Source of the DNA: Paratrimastix pyriformis
Lineage: Eukaryota > Preaxostyla > Paratrimastigidae
Direction: 5' to 3'
Assembly (NCBI GenBank): GCA_027972325.1
Contig: JAPMOS010000025.1
Coordinates: 248,001-312,000, forward strand
Length of the DNA stretch: 64,000 nt
This document shows, piece by piece, positions 1 through 13,500 of the stretch. The notes below the pieces were generated by a model that worked only from the letters and a program-made list of their open reading frames with translations, was not told the DNA's origin and made no database searches. Position numbers and translations under genes: made by a program. How positions within the stretch are numbered: position 1 is the first letter of the stretch; every line of letters starts with the position of its first letter.

Positions 1-3000
1 GGCGAGGAGGGCGAGGAAGACGACGACGAGAGCTCGTCCCACTACTACATGTGCCACGAGTGTGGGTCTGCACGGGGATCTCAGCCACTTGTCCCCCCCA
101 CCCACCTCCCGACTCTTCTGCGCGATCTCCGCGCCCTTCTGTTCGATCTGTCTTTCCGCTCCTCATCACCCCCCCCCCCCCCCCCCCCCGCCACAGGAAG
201 CGACACAAAAAACGCGATCGCGATATCCGCCGCTCCGCCAAGCGGGACGAAGCGGCGCGCGTGCGGTTGGAGGGCAAGGCCTTCCCCCAACTGCGGCAGG
301 AGATCTCCGCCCTCGAGATCCAGATGCGGCCCCCAAGTACTCCAAGGGAAGGAGAGAAGCCGGGCGGGCCAGAGGCAGCCGACGCCATCAAGAAGAGAGT
401 CGAAGCCTTCCGAACCATGTTCCGACGCATCACCGATCGTCCGTCGCCCCTTGACCATCGCATCCCTCACTCTCAGGTCGTTTTGTGCCGGGTGCTGACC
501 ATCCCTCCCCTTCCCTCCCCTCCGCGGCACTTCGGCCTGCTCCAGGGGATGTGGCCCAGGTTGTCATGGACGAGCCCGAAGTGCTCAAGACCATCGTGCA
601 CGGCATCGAGGAGGGCAAGCAGTCCGACGAGATCTGCGTGCATGCGTGCAGGCTGCTCATGCATCTGTGCAAAGGTCTGGACATGTGGAGGGTGGTGCGA
701 CCAGTGGGGCGGGCGGCGGTGTCTGTTCCTCACGGCCCTGTGACAAAAATCGCCTTCTCGGCTTCTCTCCTGCAGTGCCTCGGCACCACGAGGTCATCCC
801 ACTGACGGAGGTTTTTTCGCGCCTCAACCGGGTCATCGAGGTCTGCACCGACCAGAACGTGGCCTACGCCTCGTTGAGCTGCTTCGTGGCCATGCTCAAC
901 CGTGGTCCGTGCCCTCTCCGGCCCAGGCCCGCCTCCGAACTCCGCCGCCTCTCCTCCTCCTTTCGCAGCCCATTGCACGCGGATCTCGGAGGCGATCGAA
1001 AACATCAAGGTGACCCGCCAGCGACTCCCGCAGCTGCTCAGCATCGCCTTTCGCAGCCTCAGGGATGCTGTCCAGTCGCTGCCCAAGGGCGCCGCTCCTG
1101 CCGCGTCTTCCGCTGCCGCTGCCGCTGCCGCTGCCGGGTCCGCCGGAGCCGCCAGTCGGGCGGCAGCCCAGCCCACTGCAAGCCCGCCCTCGGCCGCCAA
1201 TCCGGTCCAGTGGGCGTACTATTGCAAAATGGTCACCGTCATCTTCAAGCTCTTCTCTGTCGGCTCACTCTACCGTCCGTCCTTGGTTCCTGCTCCTGCT
1301 GCCATCTCGTGGTATTCGGCACACCTGCCACTCACGCCCACTCATACCGCTACACTTGGTTTGATGTCCCTTCAGCTGGCTTCCGGTCGCGGTACTGCAC
1401 TGAGGCTGCCATCAGCGGCATCATCGAGTTCGCGACGCTGCCCCTTCCTCCAGCCGAGGTGGCCGCCCGCATGCGCACCGCCGCCGCCACCTCTGCCACC
1501 TCTGCCACCGCCGCGACCGCCACCAGCCCACCCATGCCTGGGGCCACCCTGGGGCCCTCGACTCTGGCCAACAAGATCGGGTCGTTCGCGGTGTTCGATG
1601 CCGACGCGGCCATCTCGGTCGTCGTCACCGCGGCCGAGTGTCTCCTGGGCCTCGTCCAGCAGGGCGCCCCGACCGGTCTGTGGCCCGGGGGGATCGGTGC
1701 CGCATCCACTCGACCTTCTCTCCTCGCAGATCCCTACATGATCCTGCTGGGGAACAAGGCCAACTGCGCGCTGCTCGTCGACAAGGTGCTCCTGGCCTCC
1801 CCCTGCAACTCCCCCATGGCCGCCATCATCGCCCGGCTCGTCTCCGAGCTGTACTCCAGTCCGTGCCGCCCAGCACCCTGCCCCCCGCCCAACCTCTAAT
1901 GCTGTCCCCACGTCGTTTCTCCTCCCGCGCAGAGCTCCGGGTCTTCCCGCCCATCCCGCTGACCGCCGGGCTGGTGAGTGTGCTGGCGTACGTCTCCCTG
2001 CCCCCCTCGCTGGCCGCCCAGCTGACTGTCGTCCCCCCGTCGGCTGTCCCGTTGTCAGCTGCCCCATCCACCCCGCCCATGGGGCCCCAACCCGGTGGTC
2101 CCGGCCCCGCGGGCGGCAGCAAGAAGGCCCCGAAGGACAAGGCCGCAGAGCGGCTTCCCCCCGCATACGACCCAACCATCTCTGAGGAAGGCCTTCTGCC
2201 CCCCACCGAGCGGCGACGGCTTGGCGCCATGCTCGCCACCTGGCTCGGGACCCGTCTGTCATGCACATCCCCTTCGCTGGGGGCTCAGGGGGCAAGCAAC
2301 GATCGCACTGGGCGGGGATGCGGTTTGGCGTGCGGCCGGTTCGCGGTCCCCCATCGATTCCTCCATCGCACCTTCTTTCCCTTTGGCCAGTCCGCGACCC
2401 CCAGCCGGCCCTCTTCTCCCACGCCGAGCCTCTGGTTGCGCTGCTGCTGCTCCAGCTGGACCACCTCTCGGTCCTGCTCCCCGTGCCCTCGTCCATCGCC
2501 TCGGCCTCCTCGGCCTCCACGTCCGACGACGGGCTGGGTTTCCTCGTCTCGCCCCTCCCCGCCCGCTCCATCAACACGGTCCCGCCACCCGCCGTGTCAG
2601 CCGAGACGATCATGGTGCAGGGCAACGTGCCCCTCTCGACGGCATGCTTCATCCTCCACGGGGTGCTCGCCTCGCAGCACGGTTCGTCCCGGCGGCCCCC
2701 CACAGGCCCACCCGACTCACTCTCCCGCCGCCCGTCCATCCGCCCTCTAGAATCCCTCCATCGCCAGTTCATGGCGAGCCACGGGGTCCGGGTGCTCAGC
2801 TCGCTCCTGAGCATGGTTCCCTCGGGCCGCCTCGAGGGCATCCCTTCGGGGGACACCTACGACCGTGACCACAACCACTGTACCGTCCGTCCCTCGCCAC
2901 GCAGCCTCTCACCCGCCCCCTGCTTCGCGAATCTCTGATGACACCTCTTGTTGCTTCCTTCTTTGAACGCAGCTTTACCACGTGCTGCATTCGCTGGCTC

Positions 3001-6000
3001 TGGTGCTCTCCTGCCCGGCCCTGGCGCGTCGTGAGAGCCGGGGCCAGTGGATCGACGATGGCCTCCTGGTGGCCCTGGCTCGGTTCCTGGTGCCCGTCCC
3101 CGACAAGTCGGCAGCCCTCGACGCCCTGGCGGCCGAGGTCCTGGCCCTGGCCCTGCGCGACTGTGACGAGAAGCTCATCAACCAGTCCTCCTCCGCCCTG
3201 ACTGCGGGCGCCCTCAACCTCTCCCTCAACGCCTGCATCCACCCGGGCACCCCCATCAACACCACCGCCCCTGCCCCGGGCCCCGCCCCGACCGCCCTCC
3301 CCGACGCGACGGAGGCTCGGCCGGCCTCCCTGGTGGCCGAGATGCTGGGCTGTGTGCTGGCACAGGCGCTGGCTGCCTGGACGACAGCCATGTGGGGCGT
3401 GGCGACCCCCGAGCCGGCTCCCCCGGCCCCGGCCCAGCCGAGCGGGGGCAAGAAGAAGAAAGGCGGCGCCCAGACCCAGCAGCACACCGCCGCCCAGCCG
3501 CCCAGCACCACCCCTCGGCCCCTGCCTGACGCCGTGACCGCCGTCACCCAACAGGTAGAGTGCTCCCCGGCCGCCACGCCCTGCCCGTCCGCGGCCCGGG
3601 TGGCCAACTACGAACGGCTCCTGACGGCCGTCCTGTTCTGCATGGGCGCCCTGGCCGGCTGCGGCACGGGCGGCTGCGGCCTCTCAGTGGCGCCGCTGCT
3701 GACCCAAAACAGCAACGTCGACTGCAACAACACCAAGTCCATCCTCCAGGTCCGCCCCCTCGTCTCTAGCCGGAGCACCTCCCCCCTCGGCTTTTTGACG
3801 CTCACCATCTCGCATCTTCTCCTCCCCTGGTTGGGGCCCGGCAGTATAACCACCACACCAACCTGGCCATCCGCACCCCGCTGGTCGACCTGCGACTCTA
3901 CATGCCCGGCACCCCCTTGGATCGGCTCCTCCGGCAGGCGCGACGGGATGCCCACATGGCCGACCACTTCGCGCTGACCCTCCAGCTGCTCCAGCTGCGC
4001 TGGGACCACTGCTACGGCCCCGATGGCCCCTTGCTGGCCGTCCTCAGCGCCGAATCGCCCACCGCGTGCCGCAACGGGACCTTGAACGGGGCACCGCTGG
4101 TGCAGTGCCTCTTCAGGCTCCTCCGCGTGGTTCGCTCCCCCGCCCTTGTTGCTCCCGCCCTCACCCATCCAAACCCCTTGTGTGCGGCCCGCTGAACGAC
4201 TCTTCCGCTTCGCTCCCTTTTAGGCTGGCGTCCTGCCGCCCGAGTCGCCCCTCGTCTCGGCGCTGCTGCGCCTGCTGACGGCCCTCTCCCACGTGGACTA
4301 CTTCGTGGACCGGCTGCTCTACGCCCACCACGCGGGGACCCAACCGGTGCTGCCCACCGACCCGGCCAAGCTGACGCCCGCCCACTTCCCGCTGAGCTGC
4401 CCCGTCCCTGACCACGAGCGCAGCCTGGTCCTCCAGCTGGCCACCCTCATGCAGAACTCGGTGGCCCCTTGGGCGGCGCGCCCCGCCTCGGCCACAGCGG
4501 GGGACGAGGCCCCACGGCCCGCCCAGCCCTCTTGGATGGTCCGCCTGGCTGGATTTGCTCCTCCTACGCAGGACTCTCTTCAGCAAAAACGGGAAGCCTC
4601 CCCCATGTGACGATCGCGCATCCACTGATCCCCTCTCGAACCCCCCATTCCCTGCAGTCCCTCTTGGTGGAAGCCCTGGCCAGCTACCCGCCCCCTGCCG
4701 TCCGCTTCGCCATCCCGTCCGAGGACCCGCGGGCCGTCCCCGACCTGGGCTTCGACCCCCGGGCTGCCAAGGAACGCACCGCGGCCACGGAGGACACGAT
4801 GGCCGCTATCCGGCACCTCCTCTCGGCCACCCTCTTCGTCGGCCGGCTCGACACGCCCGGGGTGCCCGCCCTGACCCGGCTCGGGCCTGCTCGCTGCCTG
4901 GTGACCCTCCTCCAACGGTCTGCCTGCTCTGGGCCCATGCCGTCGGGTGGTCTCACGTTTCTTCTTTTGTCCTCCCGTGGGGCGTGTGCTGCCCCTGTCT
5001 CTGCCGCCTGTGGTCGCGCAGGTGCCCCTATGGCGACCAGACCCTGGTCCTGGGCCAGCTCGCTCTGCGCCTGTGGGACCACGTCCTGGGGCTCCTCTTC
5101 CAGGGCTACCCGGTCCCCGTCATGGCCGTGACCCAGCCCTCGGCCGCCCAGACCAGCTTCCCCATCCCGCTGTGCGCCACCACCAGCTGTGCCGTGGCCC
5201 ACCCGCCGCCGGGGCCCGAGGACCCGGCCCGCCTCTGGAACCAGGGCGTGGCCATCCAGCTGATCGCGGCCGCTTCGGCCCTGCTCGCCCTCAACGCGGG
5301 CCTCTTGCAGAACGCGCCCACGAACCCCACGAACCCCGCCCACCTGCCCCTCATCCCCTTCCCGCCGCCCATCGGCAAGGCCCCCCTCGCGCCCGTGTGC
5401 GAGCGGTTCTTTGCCCTCCGCGCCCGACTGCTGAAGGATCTTGCCGGGCCCCGCGCCGCCGCCCCTGCCTCGCCCGTGCCTTCGGCGGCCACCCTGGATG
5501 GGGCCGAGGGCTCGCCGGCCACCTCGCATGCCTCGCTGCGCACGGGGGGCGACCCGAGCCTCGTGGCGGCCATTCTGAAGGGGCTCCTGACCAGCAGCGA
5601 GCGGCCCGTCGTCTGCGCGGCCCTGCAGCTGATCAGCGGCCTCGCCGCCCTCGAGTCCTACCGGGCCCCCGCCGGCCTGGCCGAGGGCCCGTCCTTCCTG
5701 ACCATCTTCGCCAAGGTCCGCCCCCGCCGCCTCCTCGCCCCTCCTCATTCTCTTTGTCATTCCTCTCCACCGCCCGCAGTCGGACATGCTGGACGTGCTG
5801 ATGCGGCTGCTGGCGATCTGCGTGGCGGCCGTACAGAGCCCCGAGGACGCCATCGTGGTGCCCTTCGACTCGGCCGAGCGTCTGGTGGTCGTCCCCTGCG
5901 CCCCCTCCGAGGGCGGCGCCACCGGCCCGGCCACCCAAGCCGGAGCCGCCTACGGGCGGGTGGTGGGCACCCAGCGACACCAGGTGGCCCGGTCGGCGGC

Positions 6001-9000
6001 CCTGCTGGAGAGCGATCCGAGCGTGGTGACGCTGGCCATGGTCGGGGCGGTGCTGGCGGCCTTCAAGAGCCTGGCCCCGCTGGGGCTCCTCTTCGAGGAG
6101 TTCGGCGAGGAGGGCATCGCGGGCCTCCCGGCGGTCCTCGCCCAGTGGCACCGACCCCTGCGCCGGTCGGAGATGCACCCGCCCTGCCTCCAGCGCAGCC
6201 AGATCGCCATCATGGCCACGCACCGCCTCAGCGAGGCCTCCTGCAAGCTGGTCACGAGCTGGGCCCAGCTCGTTGCCGAGATGCTCGGCTCGTGGGGCAG
6301 CGGTCTGCGCCCCCCTCCCCTCCCCTCCCTCCACCCCCGCTCGGCACGCCGTTCTCGTCTTTTGTTTTTTTCGGGGCGCCCCCTTTCCCTTTTCTCACTT
6401 CCCCTCTCATCATGATGCTGCCTGCCGCGCCTGCGCACGCACGACCCACAGTTGCCGACACGAACATCCTGCGCTGCCTGGCGGTCCTGGTTGCCCTCTA
6501 CCCGGGGGCCCTGCACGGCCAGTGCATCCCCAGCGCGCCCTTCCTGCGCTTCCTCATCGCCACCGCCGAGGCCTTCCCCGTGGCCGACCTGGCGGCCCAC
6601 TGGGAGTCGGTGGAGGCCGACCCGGAGATGGCCATGGCCCAGGTCATCCTCCAGCTGGTCGTGGCCATGGCCTCCGATGGTCGGCTGCCCCCCCACCTGT
6701 CATCGTCTGCTTTGCCCGGTCCTCGTTGTCGGGTCCTCGTTCGCGCTCACACCCTTTGGTTCGTCACGGGTGCGGACTGGGGACCCCACAGCCAGGACCC
6801 GGACGCGCCTGGCAGGCAATGCCCCTCTGCTGCGGGCCCTGCAGGCTCCGCTGGTGGCCGTGGCCGCCGCGCCGTACCCGCGCCCGCCCGGGTGCACGCC
6901 TCCGAGGAGGCATCGGCTGCCTTCGGGCGGCTGCTGAGCCTCCTCCAGCTGATCGTCCGCGCCATGGCCGCACTGACCGACGGTCCGCCTCTGACGCCCC
7001 CCCACACACACACACACACACCACCACCACCACCACCACCACCACCACCACCACCACCACCACCACCACCACCACCACCACCACCACCACCACCACCACC
7101 ACCTTCAGCATCACGCATCACGCATCACGCATCACGCATCACGCATCACGCATCACGCATCACGCATCACGCATCACGCATCACGCATCACGCATCACGC
7201 ATCACGCATCACGCATCACGCATCACGCATCACGCATCACGCCGCCTCATCTTGCCGTCGCGCGGGTGATCCTCACCATGGATACGCTTTGCTGTCGTTT
7301 TGTTGATGTGTCCCCAGAGCGGACCCGGCCCCACCTGCGGAAGACCAAGCTGCTCGAGGCGCTGGGCTCGGCCGACCCGCGCTACCTGGTGGGCATCCTG
7401 CCCCCCGCGCCCCAGTCGGCCGTCGCCTGGCCCCAGCTCCTCCAGGCCAGCCCCCTTCCCGAGGTCCGGCGGCTCTCTCTCTCTCCCGCCCATCACCTGC
7501 TGTCCTCCTGCCCATCGCTCCATCCAGTTCCAGCAAGTGCTCGACGAGCTCTACCGTGCCCTGGACGCCGAGGACCTGGCCCCGCTGCAGGGACGGCTGG
7601 AGGAGGTCCTCGAGGCCGAGGACACAAAGCGCCGCGACGGACTCGCAAAGGCCGCCGGCAACGCCCGGGCCGTCGATGAGAAGAAGCGCCCGGCAGCCGC
7701 CTCGGCAGTCCCTGCAAGCGCCTCGACTGCCGCCACCGCCGCTGCCGCCACCGCCGCTGCCGCCAGCAAGCGAAAACCATCGCCGCCGCCGCAGCCGCCA
7801 TCCGCTCCTTCCTCCCCTCCATCCGCCAGTCCCGCCGGCCGCCCGAACGCCGCCCCCCCTGCGGCACGGGCCTCGCCGCCCCCCGAAGAGGCCAAGCGGA
7901 AGGGCACCCAGTCCCGGCCGCCCGCCAGGGACGAGACGCCCGGGCCCGTGCCCTCCGTAGCCTCGGCACCGGCCGCCTCGGCTTCGGTCGACGATGAGGG
8001 CAGTACAGCCGCCGAGTCGGCCACCACCACCGGGGGCAAGCGGGCCCGCAGGCGGCACCGCCACGGCGGGAAGGAGGCGCCCCCGGTGGACCCCGAGGCC
8101 CAGCTGGCCGAGGCCCTGGCGGGCATCACCCTGGGGCCGGCCGACTTCGAGGAGTGGCCCTGCCCCCGCTGCACCCTGCACAACAAGCCCCAGGCCCTGC
8201 GGTGCGAGATCTGCATGGCCCCCCGCGAGCTGACCGAGGCCCAGCGGCTCCGGGTGCTCCGCGTCCAGCAGCAGATCGAGAAGGACGCCGCCACGGCGGC
8301 CCTGCCCCTGCGGCCCCGCGACCAGATCCGGGTGCCCATCACGCCCCGGCCCAGCGCCCCCGAGGCGGCCGAGGAGACGGCCTCCTTCGGCGATAATGCC
8401 TTCTCATCGCTGGTCGAGGGGCCCAAGCAGCCGCAGCCCGCCCAGGCCAAGCCGCCCCGCCCGCCCTCCAAGGCGGCCGCCCCGATGATCACCTCGGCCA
8501 CCTCGGCCGCCCTGGCCTCCTCCTCCTCCAGCTCTCCTCCCTCGCGGCCCGCCTCCTCTCACGGCACGGCTGCGCTGCCCCCACCCGCCGGTCGCGGGGC
8601 CCCTCGGCCTCCTCAGGGGGCCCCCCCATCGCCCCCTTCGGCGCCCGTGGGTCGGGGCTGGGCCCGGCCCCGGCTGACCGACTGGGAGTGCTCCGTCTGC
8701 CACAACCACAACTACGCCGGCCGGCCGGAGTGCATCTGCGGCCTGAAGCGGGCAGACTGCGACCCCACCTTCGAGGGCGCCGCCTCGGCCGCCCCCGCGG
8801 TCGCCGCCCAGGCGGCTTCCAAGACGCCCACGCCGCCGCACACCCCGCCCTCCTCGCCCACGCACAACGCCACGGGGCGCGGCCAGGCCCTGCGTCCCCA
8901 GACCTCTCCCCTGCCCCCGGCCAAGCCCCGCCAGACTCTGAGCTCCGCCGCCGCCGCCGCCGCCCTGCCGGGCCCCCCAGCCGCCAAGCCGACCGTCGCC

Positions 9001-10097
9001 ATGGGCCGCGGCCGGGGCGCTGTCATCGGCTGGCAGCACGTCATCCAGGAGCAGCAGCACCACCCGCCCCCATCCGCCGCCGTCCTGACGCCCTCCCCGC
9101 CCTCGCCGCCGGTCCTTCCATCGCCATCCCACCCCACCCGGCGGCCAAGCCCCAGATGGCCGCTCCGGCCCCACCCTCCGCCAAGCCACGCGCAGGGGCG
9201 CCTCCGCTGACCAACACCAAGTCGGTCACCCCGCCGCCTCCACCACCGCCACCGCCACCGCAGTCCCTCCTCCCGCTCGTACCTCAACCCGCCCGGCCAC
9301 CCCAGGGGGCCCTTCCCGGGGGCTTCACCACCGTGCCGCCTGAGATGCAGCGGCCCCTGCCGGCCCGGCCCATCTACCCCTCTCCCATCGCGCCCCCATC
9401 GGCCGCCGCCCCCTCGCTGCCGCTCCCCCCGCCCCCTCCTCCCGCCACCATCGCCTTCGGGTCCCTCCCCAGCTTTGGGCCGCTCTCCTCGCAGCCCCTC
9501 TGCCCGCCGGCCGCCCCGGCGGGGCTGATGGACCTCTCGCCCACCATTACCTCCTCGGGGCCCTCCTTCGCCCCGCCCCGGCTGCCCCGGCTGCCCTGCT
9601 TCTCCCCCCCGCTGGGGTCCGACTTCCTGCCCGGCCCCGGGGCCGCCCCGCTCCCGTCGCCGCAGCCCTCGCTGGAACTGCCCCTGGCGGCTCCCATCGC
9701 CACCCCGGACCAGCTCTACTCCTTCGCGCCGACCGACTTTGCGACGGATGCCCCGTCGGTCCTGCCCACGCTGCCCACGCTGCCCACGCTGCCCACGCTG
9801 CCCACGCTGCCCAGCAACGACGTGGCCCCGGCGGACTCGTTCTGCTTGTGGTCCCCCATGACGCCGGCCCCCAGCCCCATGGGCAGCCTGGCCCCGCCGC
9901 CGCCGCCCTCGGGCTTCCTGGACTCGCCCTGGGACATGAGCAGCCCCCTGGGGAGCCCCATGGGGGGCGGCATGCCCATGGGGGTCATGGAGGGTGGCCT
10001 GATGATGGGGCTCTACCCCCCGACCCACGTCTTCGAGACCGCACCCGCACCCGCCCCGCCACCCGCCCCCTCGCCCAATGACGGCCAGCAGGCCTAA
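1..10097 (+). CDS. Giant helical-repeat (ARM/HEAT-like) protein with two C-terminal RanBP2/NZF zinc fingers, 5' partial
   Basis: The gene is already in frame at base 1 and ends at TAA 10095-10097. Many short introns interrupt it, for example about 66-197, from 439, 675-775, and 2884-2971; all use GTCTG/GTCCG-type donors. The first 7 kb encodes leucine/alanine-rich helical stretches such as EVLKTIVHGIEEGKQSDEIC and RQRLPQLLSIAFRSLRDAVQ, resembling ARM/HEAT solenoids. The last 2.5 kb is Pro/Ala/Ser-rich and holds two NZF-type fingers. One lies near 8154-8215 (WPCPRCTLHN, then CEIC); the other near 8686-8740 (WECSVC, then CICG). Fingers of this type often bind ubiquitin or RNA. A Leu-Pro-Thr repeat lies near 9763-9810. 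The frame changes between about 9110 and 9230, which could be a very short intron or an indel. I do not recognise the family. One gene versus two adjacent genes (break near 7000-7300) cannot be excluded, but the frames join across the repeat-filled intron there. Confidence 0.6.
6986..7316 (+). repeat. Intron filled with a (CCA)n microsatellite and a 7-bp minisatellite
   Basis: An intron of the preceding gene starts at a GTCCG donor near 6986 and ends with CCCCAG near 7316. It contains a CA run (about 7004-7020), about 28 CCA triplets (about 7019-7103) and about 19 copies of a 7-mer ATCACGC (about 7107-7241). All frames stay open through the repeats, so simple ORF callers would read them as coding. 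The flanking exons join in frame without them. Confidence 0.75.
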
Positions 10098-10597
10098 CGG
10101 GGATGCGGATGGGGTGGTCGCGTGGTGAGTCGTCCGAACAGAAGAGCCATGATGATCCTTCTTCCTTCTTCGCAGGCTGGCTGGCTCGGGATTCAGTTTG
10201 CGTTTGCCTTCCTTCCCTTCAAGCACCCCCCCTCCCCCTCCTCCTCCTCCCTGGTCCCTCCCCCCTCCCGAATCTCTGGTCCAAGGGGGGGTGGGCTGCT
10301 TCCGTTCTGGGCTGCTTTTTGGGGGCCCCAGGCGGCGCGAGGCCCCCGGGAGGCCGAAAGGGAGGAGAAGAAGCCCCCAAAGGACACAGACACAGACACA
10401 GACACAGACACACACCACCATCACACCCGCCCCAGCCCGCTCCCGCTCCCAGAGAAGAACCCGCGCGCCGCAGGGAAAGCGGCTCAGCAGCCAGCCGCGC
10501 CCGCCCGCCCGCCCTGCCCCCAGCCGCACCGTCAACCCGAGGCTGCCCCCGCGAGGCCGGCCGGCTGCGGTCATCACGGCTGAAGAAACGGTCATCA
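10098..10597. other. Convergent intergenic/3' UTR region
   Basis: About 500 bp between the stop of the giant NZF gene and the stop of RPA49, which converge here. It holds a C-rich stretch near 10225-10270 and a CACAGA hexamer array near 10384-10415. I see no gene. Confidence 0.6.
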
Positions 10598-13500
10598 TCA
10601 CTGCTTCTTCTTCAGCGACATCTGCGGGAAGACCAGCGGAACCTTCAACCGGACCACCGTCTGGGTCACCTGGGGGGAGGGGGGGAGGGGGGGGGGAGGG
10701 GGGCCGGTCAGACACCAAGCGCGGGAAAGAGGATGGCGGCACAGGGACAGGGCGTGGAGTGCGGGGGGACGCAGACCGGTGCGTCAACCTTCTCGTCCTC
10801 GTCCTCGTCCTTGGGCTTCTTCTCGTCGCCCTCGGCGGCCGGCCGGGCTCGCTTGCGCCGCTTGGCCGACTCGACGATGCAGCCCAGGGCCTTCACGAAG
10901 GGGATCGCACTGCCCACCCACAGCCCCACAGCCCACAGCCCCAGAGCCGGCCATCCCCCACCAACAAAAAGGCGTCGCCACCACCACATCCAGAGGGGTC
11001 AGGGCCGGGCGGCGAGGCGGCGAGGCGGGTGACTATCCCCCCGGGGAGGCAGGCCGTGGGTCCGGGGATGCCGGAGGGGTGGGGGTGGTGTGTGTTTGAC
11101 GACGGACGCGGTGTGGTGCATGTCCAGCTCGGCGGCGAGCTCCTCGAGGGTCAGCCGGAACTGGTCGATGTGCAGGGCCACAGCGATCAGCACCAGCTGC
11201 AGCTTCGACCGCAGCGCGTGCGTCATCACGGCCCTGGATGGATGGTCATCATGGCATGAGGAGGGGAGGGTGGGGCCGATCAGGAGGGGAAGGGGGTGCC
11301 CACGTCCCAAGGCGGCAGACATGAGGTGCGATGATACACCATGGTCGGCCCCCCCCACCCTCCCCTCCTCATGATGGTGATGACACGGGGTGTGCGCCTG
11401 TGCGCCTGTGCGCCTGTGCGCCTGTGCGCCTGTGCGCCTGTGCGCCTGTGCGCCTGGGTGTGGAGGTTGGTGCGGACGTGAGCTTGTCGCCCTTGTACTG
11501 GGCGTCGGTGTACTGCTGGATGAGGTAGTTCAGCACCGGCTCGGGCACCTTCACCGTCGTCGCCAGGGTGGCCCGCTGTTCCACACCCCCGGTCGCGCAC
11601 CACCCAGGAAACACCACCCCAAGTGAGCACCCAGGCCATCCATCCATCCACACCACCGTCCCGTCCCGTCCCGTCCCGTCCCGTCCCGTCCCGTCCCGTC
11701 CCGTCCCGTCCGCCCAGCGGGGGAATCTGGCGGCAGGGCGGACGTCGGCCATGGCGCGTGGGGAGCACTGCAGGAAGCGCCACAGGTATGTGTAGAAGAT
11801 CAGCAGCCGGGCGGCCCGGGCCCGGGCGGCCTCGTCATCGATGGCGGCCAGGCGGGGCACCCGCGAGGCGACGAAGCGCGGGAAGAGGCTCGCGGGCAGC
11901 TTGCCCACCTCGGCCGCGGTCAGCTGCAGGATGCGCCCCAGCGGGACCTGTTCCAGGATCGCGGGCGGCACCACTGCGCCCGGGCGGGGGGGGGGGGGGG
12001 GGGGGGAAGAACAGCACGCCCCAGCCGAACGGTCAGCATCACCCCGGTCATGCCCTCCCCATCCTCCCCCCACGCACCGTCACCCATCCGGGGCTGGGAC
12101 CCTCCACCCCCACCCACCCCCGCAGGGCGGACGTTGGTCGAGGGGGTAGGCGTCCTCGGGCCGCTCGGCGTTGGTGTTGTGGGGCGGGATGTCGGCCATG
12201 ATGACCGCAACCCGGTCCAGCTCTGCACAGCCCGGCCCAGGGAAGTGGGGGCGGGCGGGCGGGCGGAACCAGGGAGTGAGCACAGGCGAGGCGAGGACGG
12301 GGGGGTCCCAAAGAGGTCAGAGGGTGGAGGGTGGAGGGGGTGCTCGCCTGGGTGCGGGTGGGGCACGGACCCTGGGTGAACTCGGACTGCTTGGAGGCGA
12401 CCAGCTCAGGGACCGAGGCCGCAGCCACGACCGTGTCGATCTGACCCCAGGGGCAGACAGGCAGGCACAGACACAGACACAGACACAGACACCACCACGG
12501 GCCACGAGGTCCCAAAGAAAGGGAGGCGAGATCCCAGAGAAGGGGAGGCGAGGTCCCAGAGAAGGGGAGGCGAGGTCCCAAAGAAGGGGAGGCGAGGCCC
12601 CAAAGAAGGGGAGGCGAGGTCCCAAAGAAAGGGAGGCGAGGTCCCAGAGAAAGGGAGGCGCGGAAGGGTGAGCAGGGTGCCGCGAGGGCATGCCGCCCCC
12701 ACAGCCGGGGGGCAGGTGGGTGGGGCAGGTGGGTGGGGCAGGTGGGTGGGGCAGGTGGGTGGGGCAGGTGGGTGGAGCAGGTGGGTGGGGCAGGTGGGTG
12801 GGGCAGGTGGGTGGAGCAGGTGGGTGGGGCAGGTGGGTGGGGCAGGTGGGTGGGGCAGGTGGGTGGGGCAGGTGGGTGGGTGGATGGATGGGGTGGGGGC
12901 AGGGCGGGGCGGGGCGGGGCGGACCTTCTTGTCCTTGATGCCGTATGCGACCTGCTTCTCCTTCTGCTGGCGGCGCTGCTTGCTGCCGAAGGCCTGAGTC
13001 AGCTCGGCATCGGTCTGGGCAAAGTTCATCTTGGCCTGCGCGAAGGGCGGGCGAGAGATGGCGAGGGGGGGATGGTGAGGGGGGGATGGTGAGGGGGGGA
13101 TGATGATGAGGGGGGGGGGTGCACGTTTGAGGGGGCGGCCAAAAAGACCTGCGCCTCAACCTCCTGCTCGGTCTTCACGTGGTATTGGAGTGGTATTATC
13201 TGGGGGACGGAAATGATGCGCGCCTCCCGGGTCTCAGGGTCGACGACACACAGAGCATACCTGATGGGGAGGGAAAAGGTGGTTACCAATCCCGATGCCC
13301 CGAAGCAACAGACTTGGACTGCTTGGTGGCAACAGTTTCTTTGCTAAAGTTCGACCCCTTCAGCTCAACGCGGGAGTTTTCGCCAATGACCACCCTCTGC
13401 TGAACGCGCCGTTCGGGCGCATTTTGCATGACCTATCCAATTTCTTCGTGAACGGTGCTGATCCGGGCCGAGGGACAGACCCTGAACGCCATGGGATCAT

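Noticed and set aside
7107-7241. Possible CRISPR array in the regular repeats
   Set aside because: Units are 7 bp with no unique spacers, and the context is a eukaryotic intron.
7000-7260. Long frames of poly-Pro/Thr/Val and Arg-Ile-Thr-His-His repeats
   Set aside because: They are translations of intronic CCA and ATCACGC arrays; flanking exons join in frame without them.
12711-12885. Possible telomere-like or G-quadruplex functional array
   Set aside because: The 13-mer does not resemble a telomere repeat and sits in the middle of an RPA49 intron; several unrelated arrays occur nearby.
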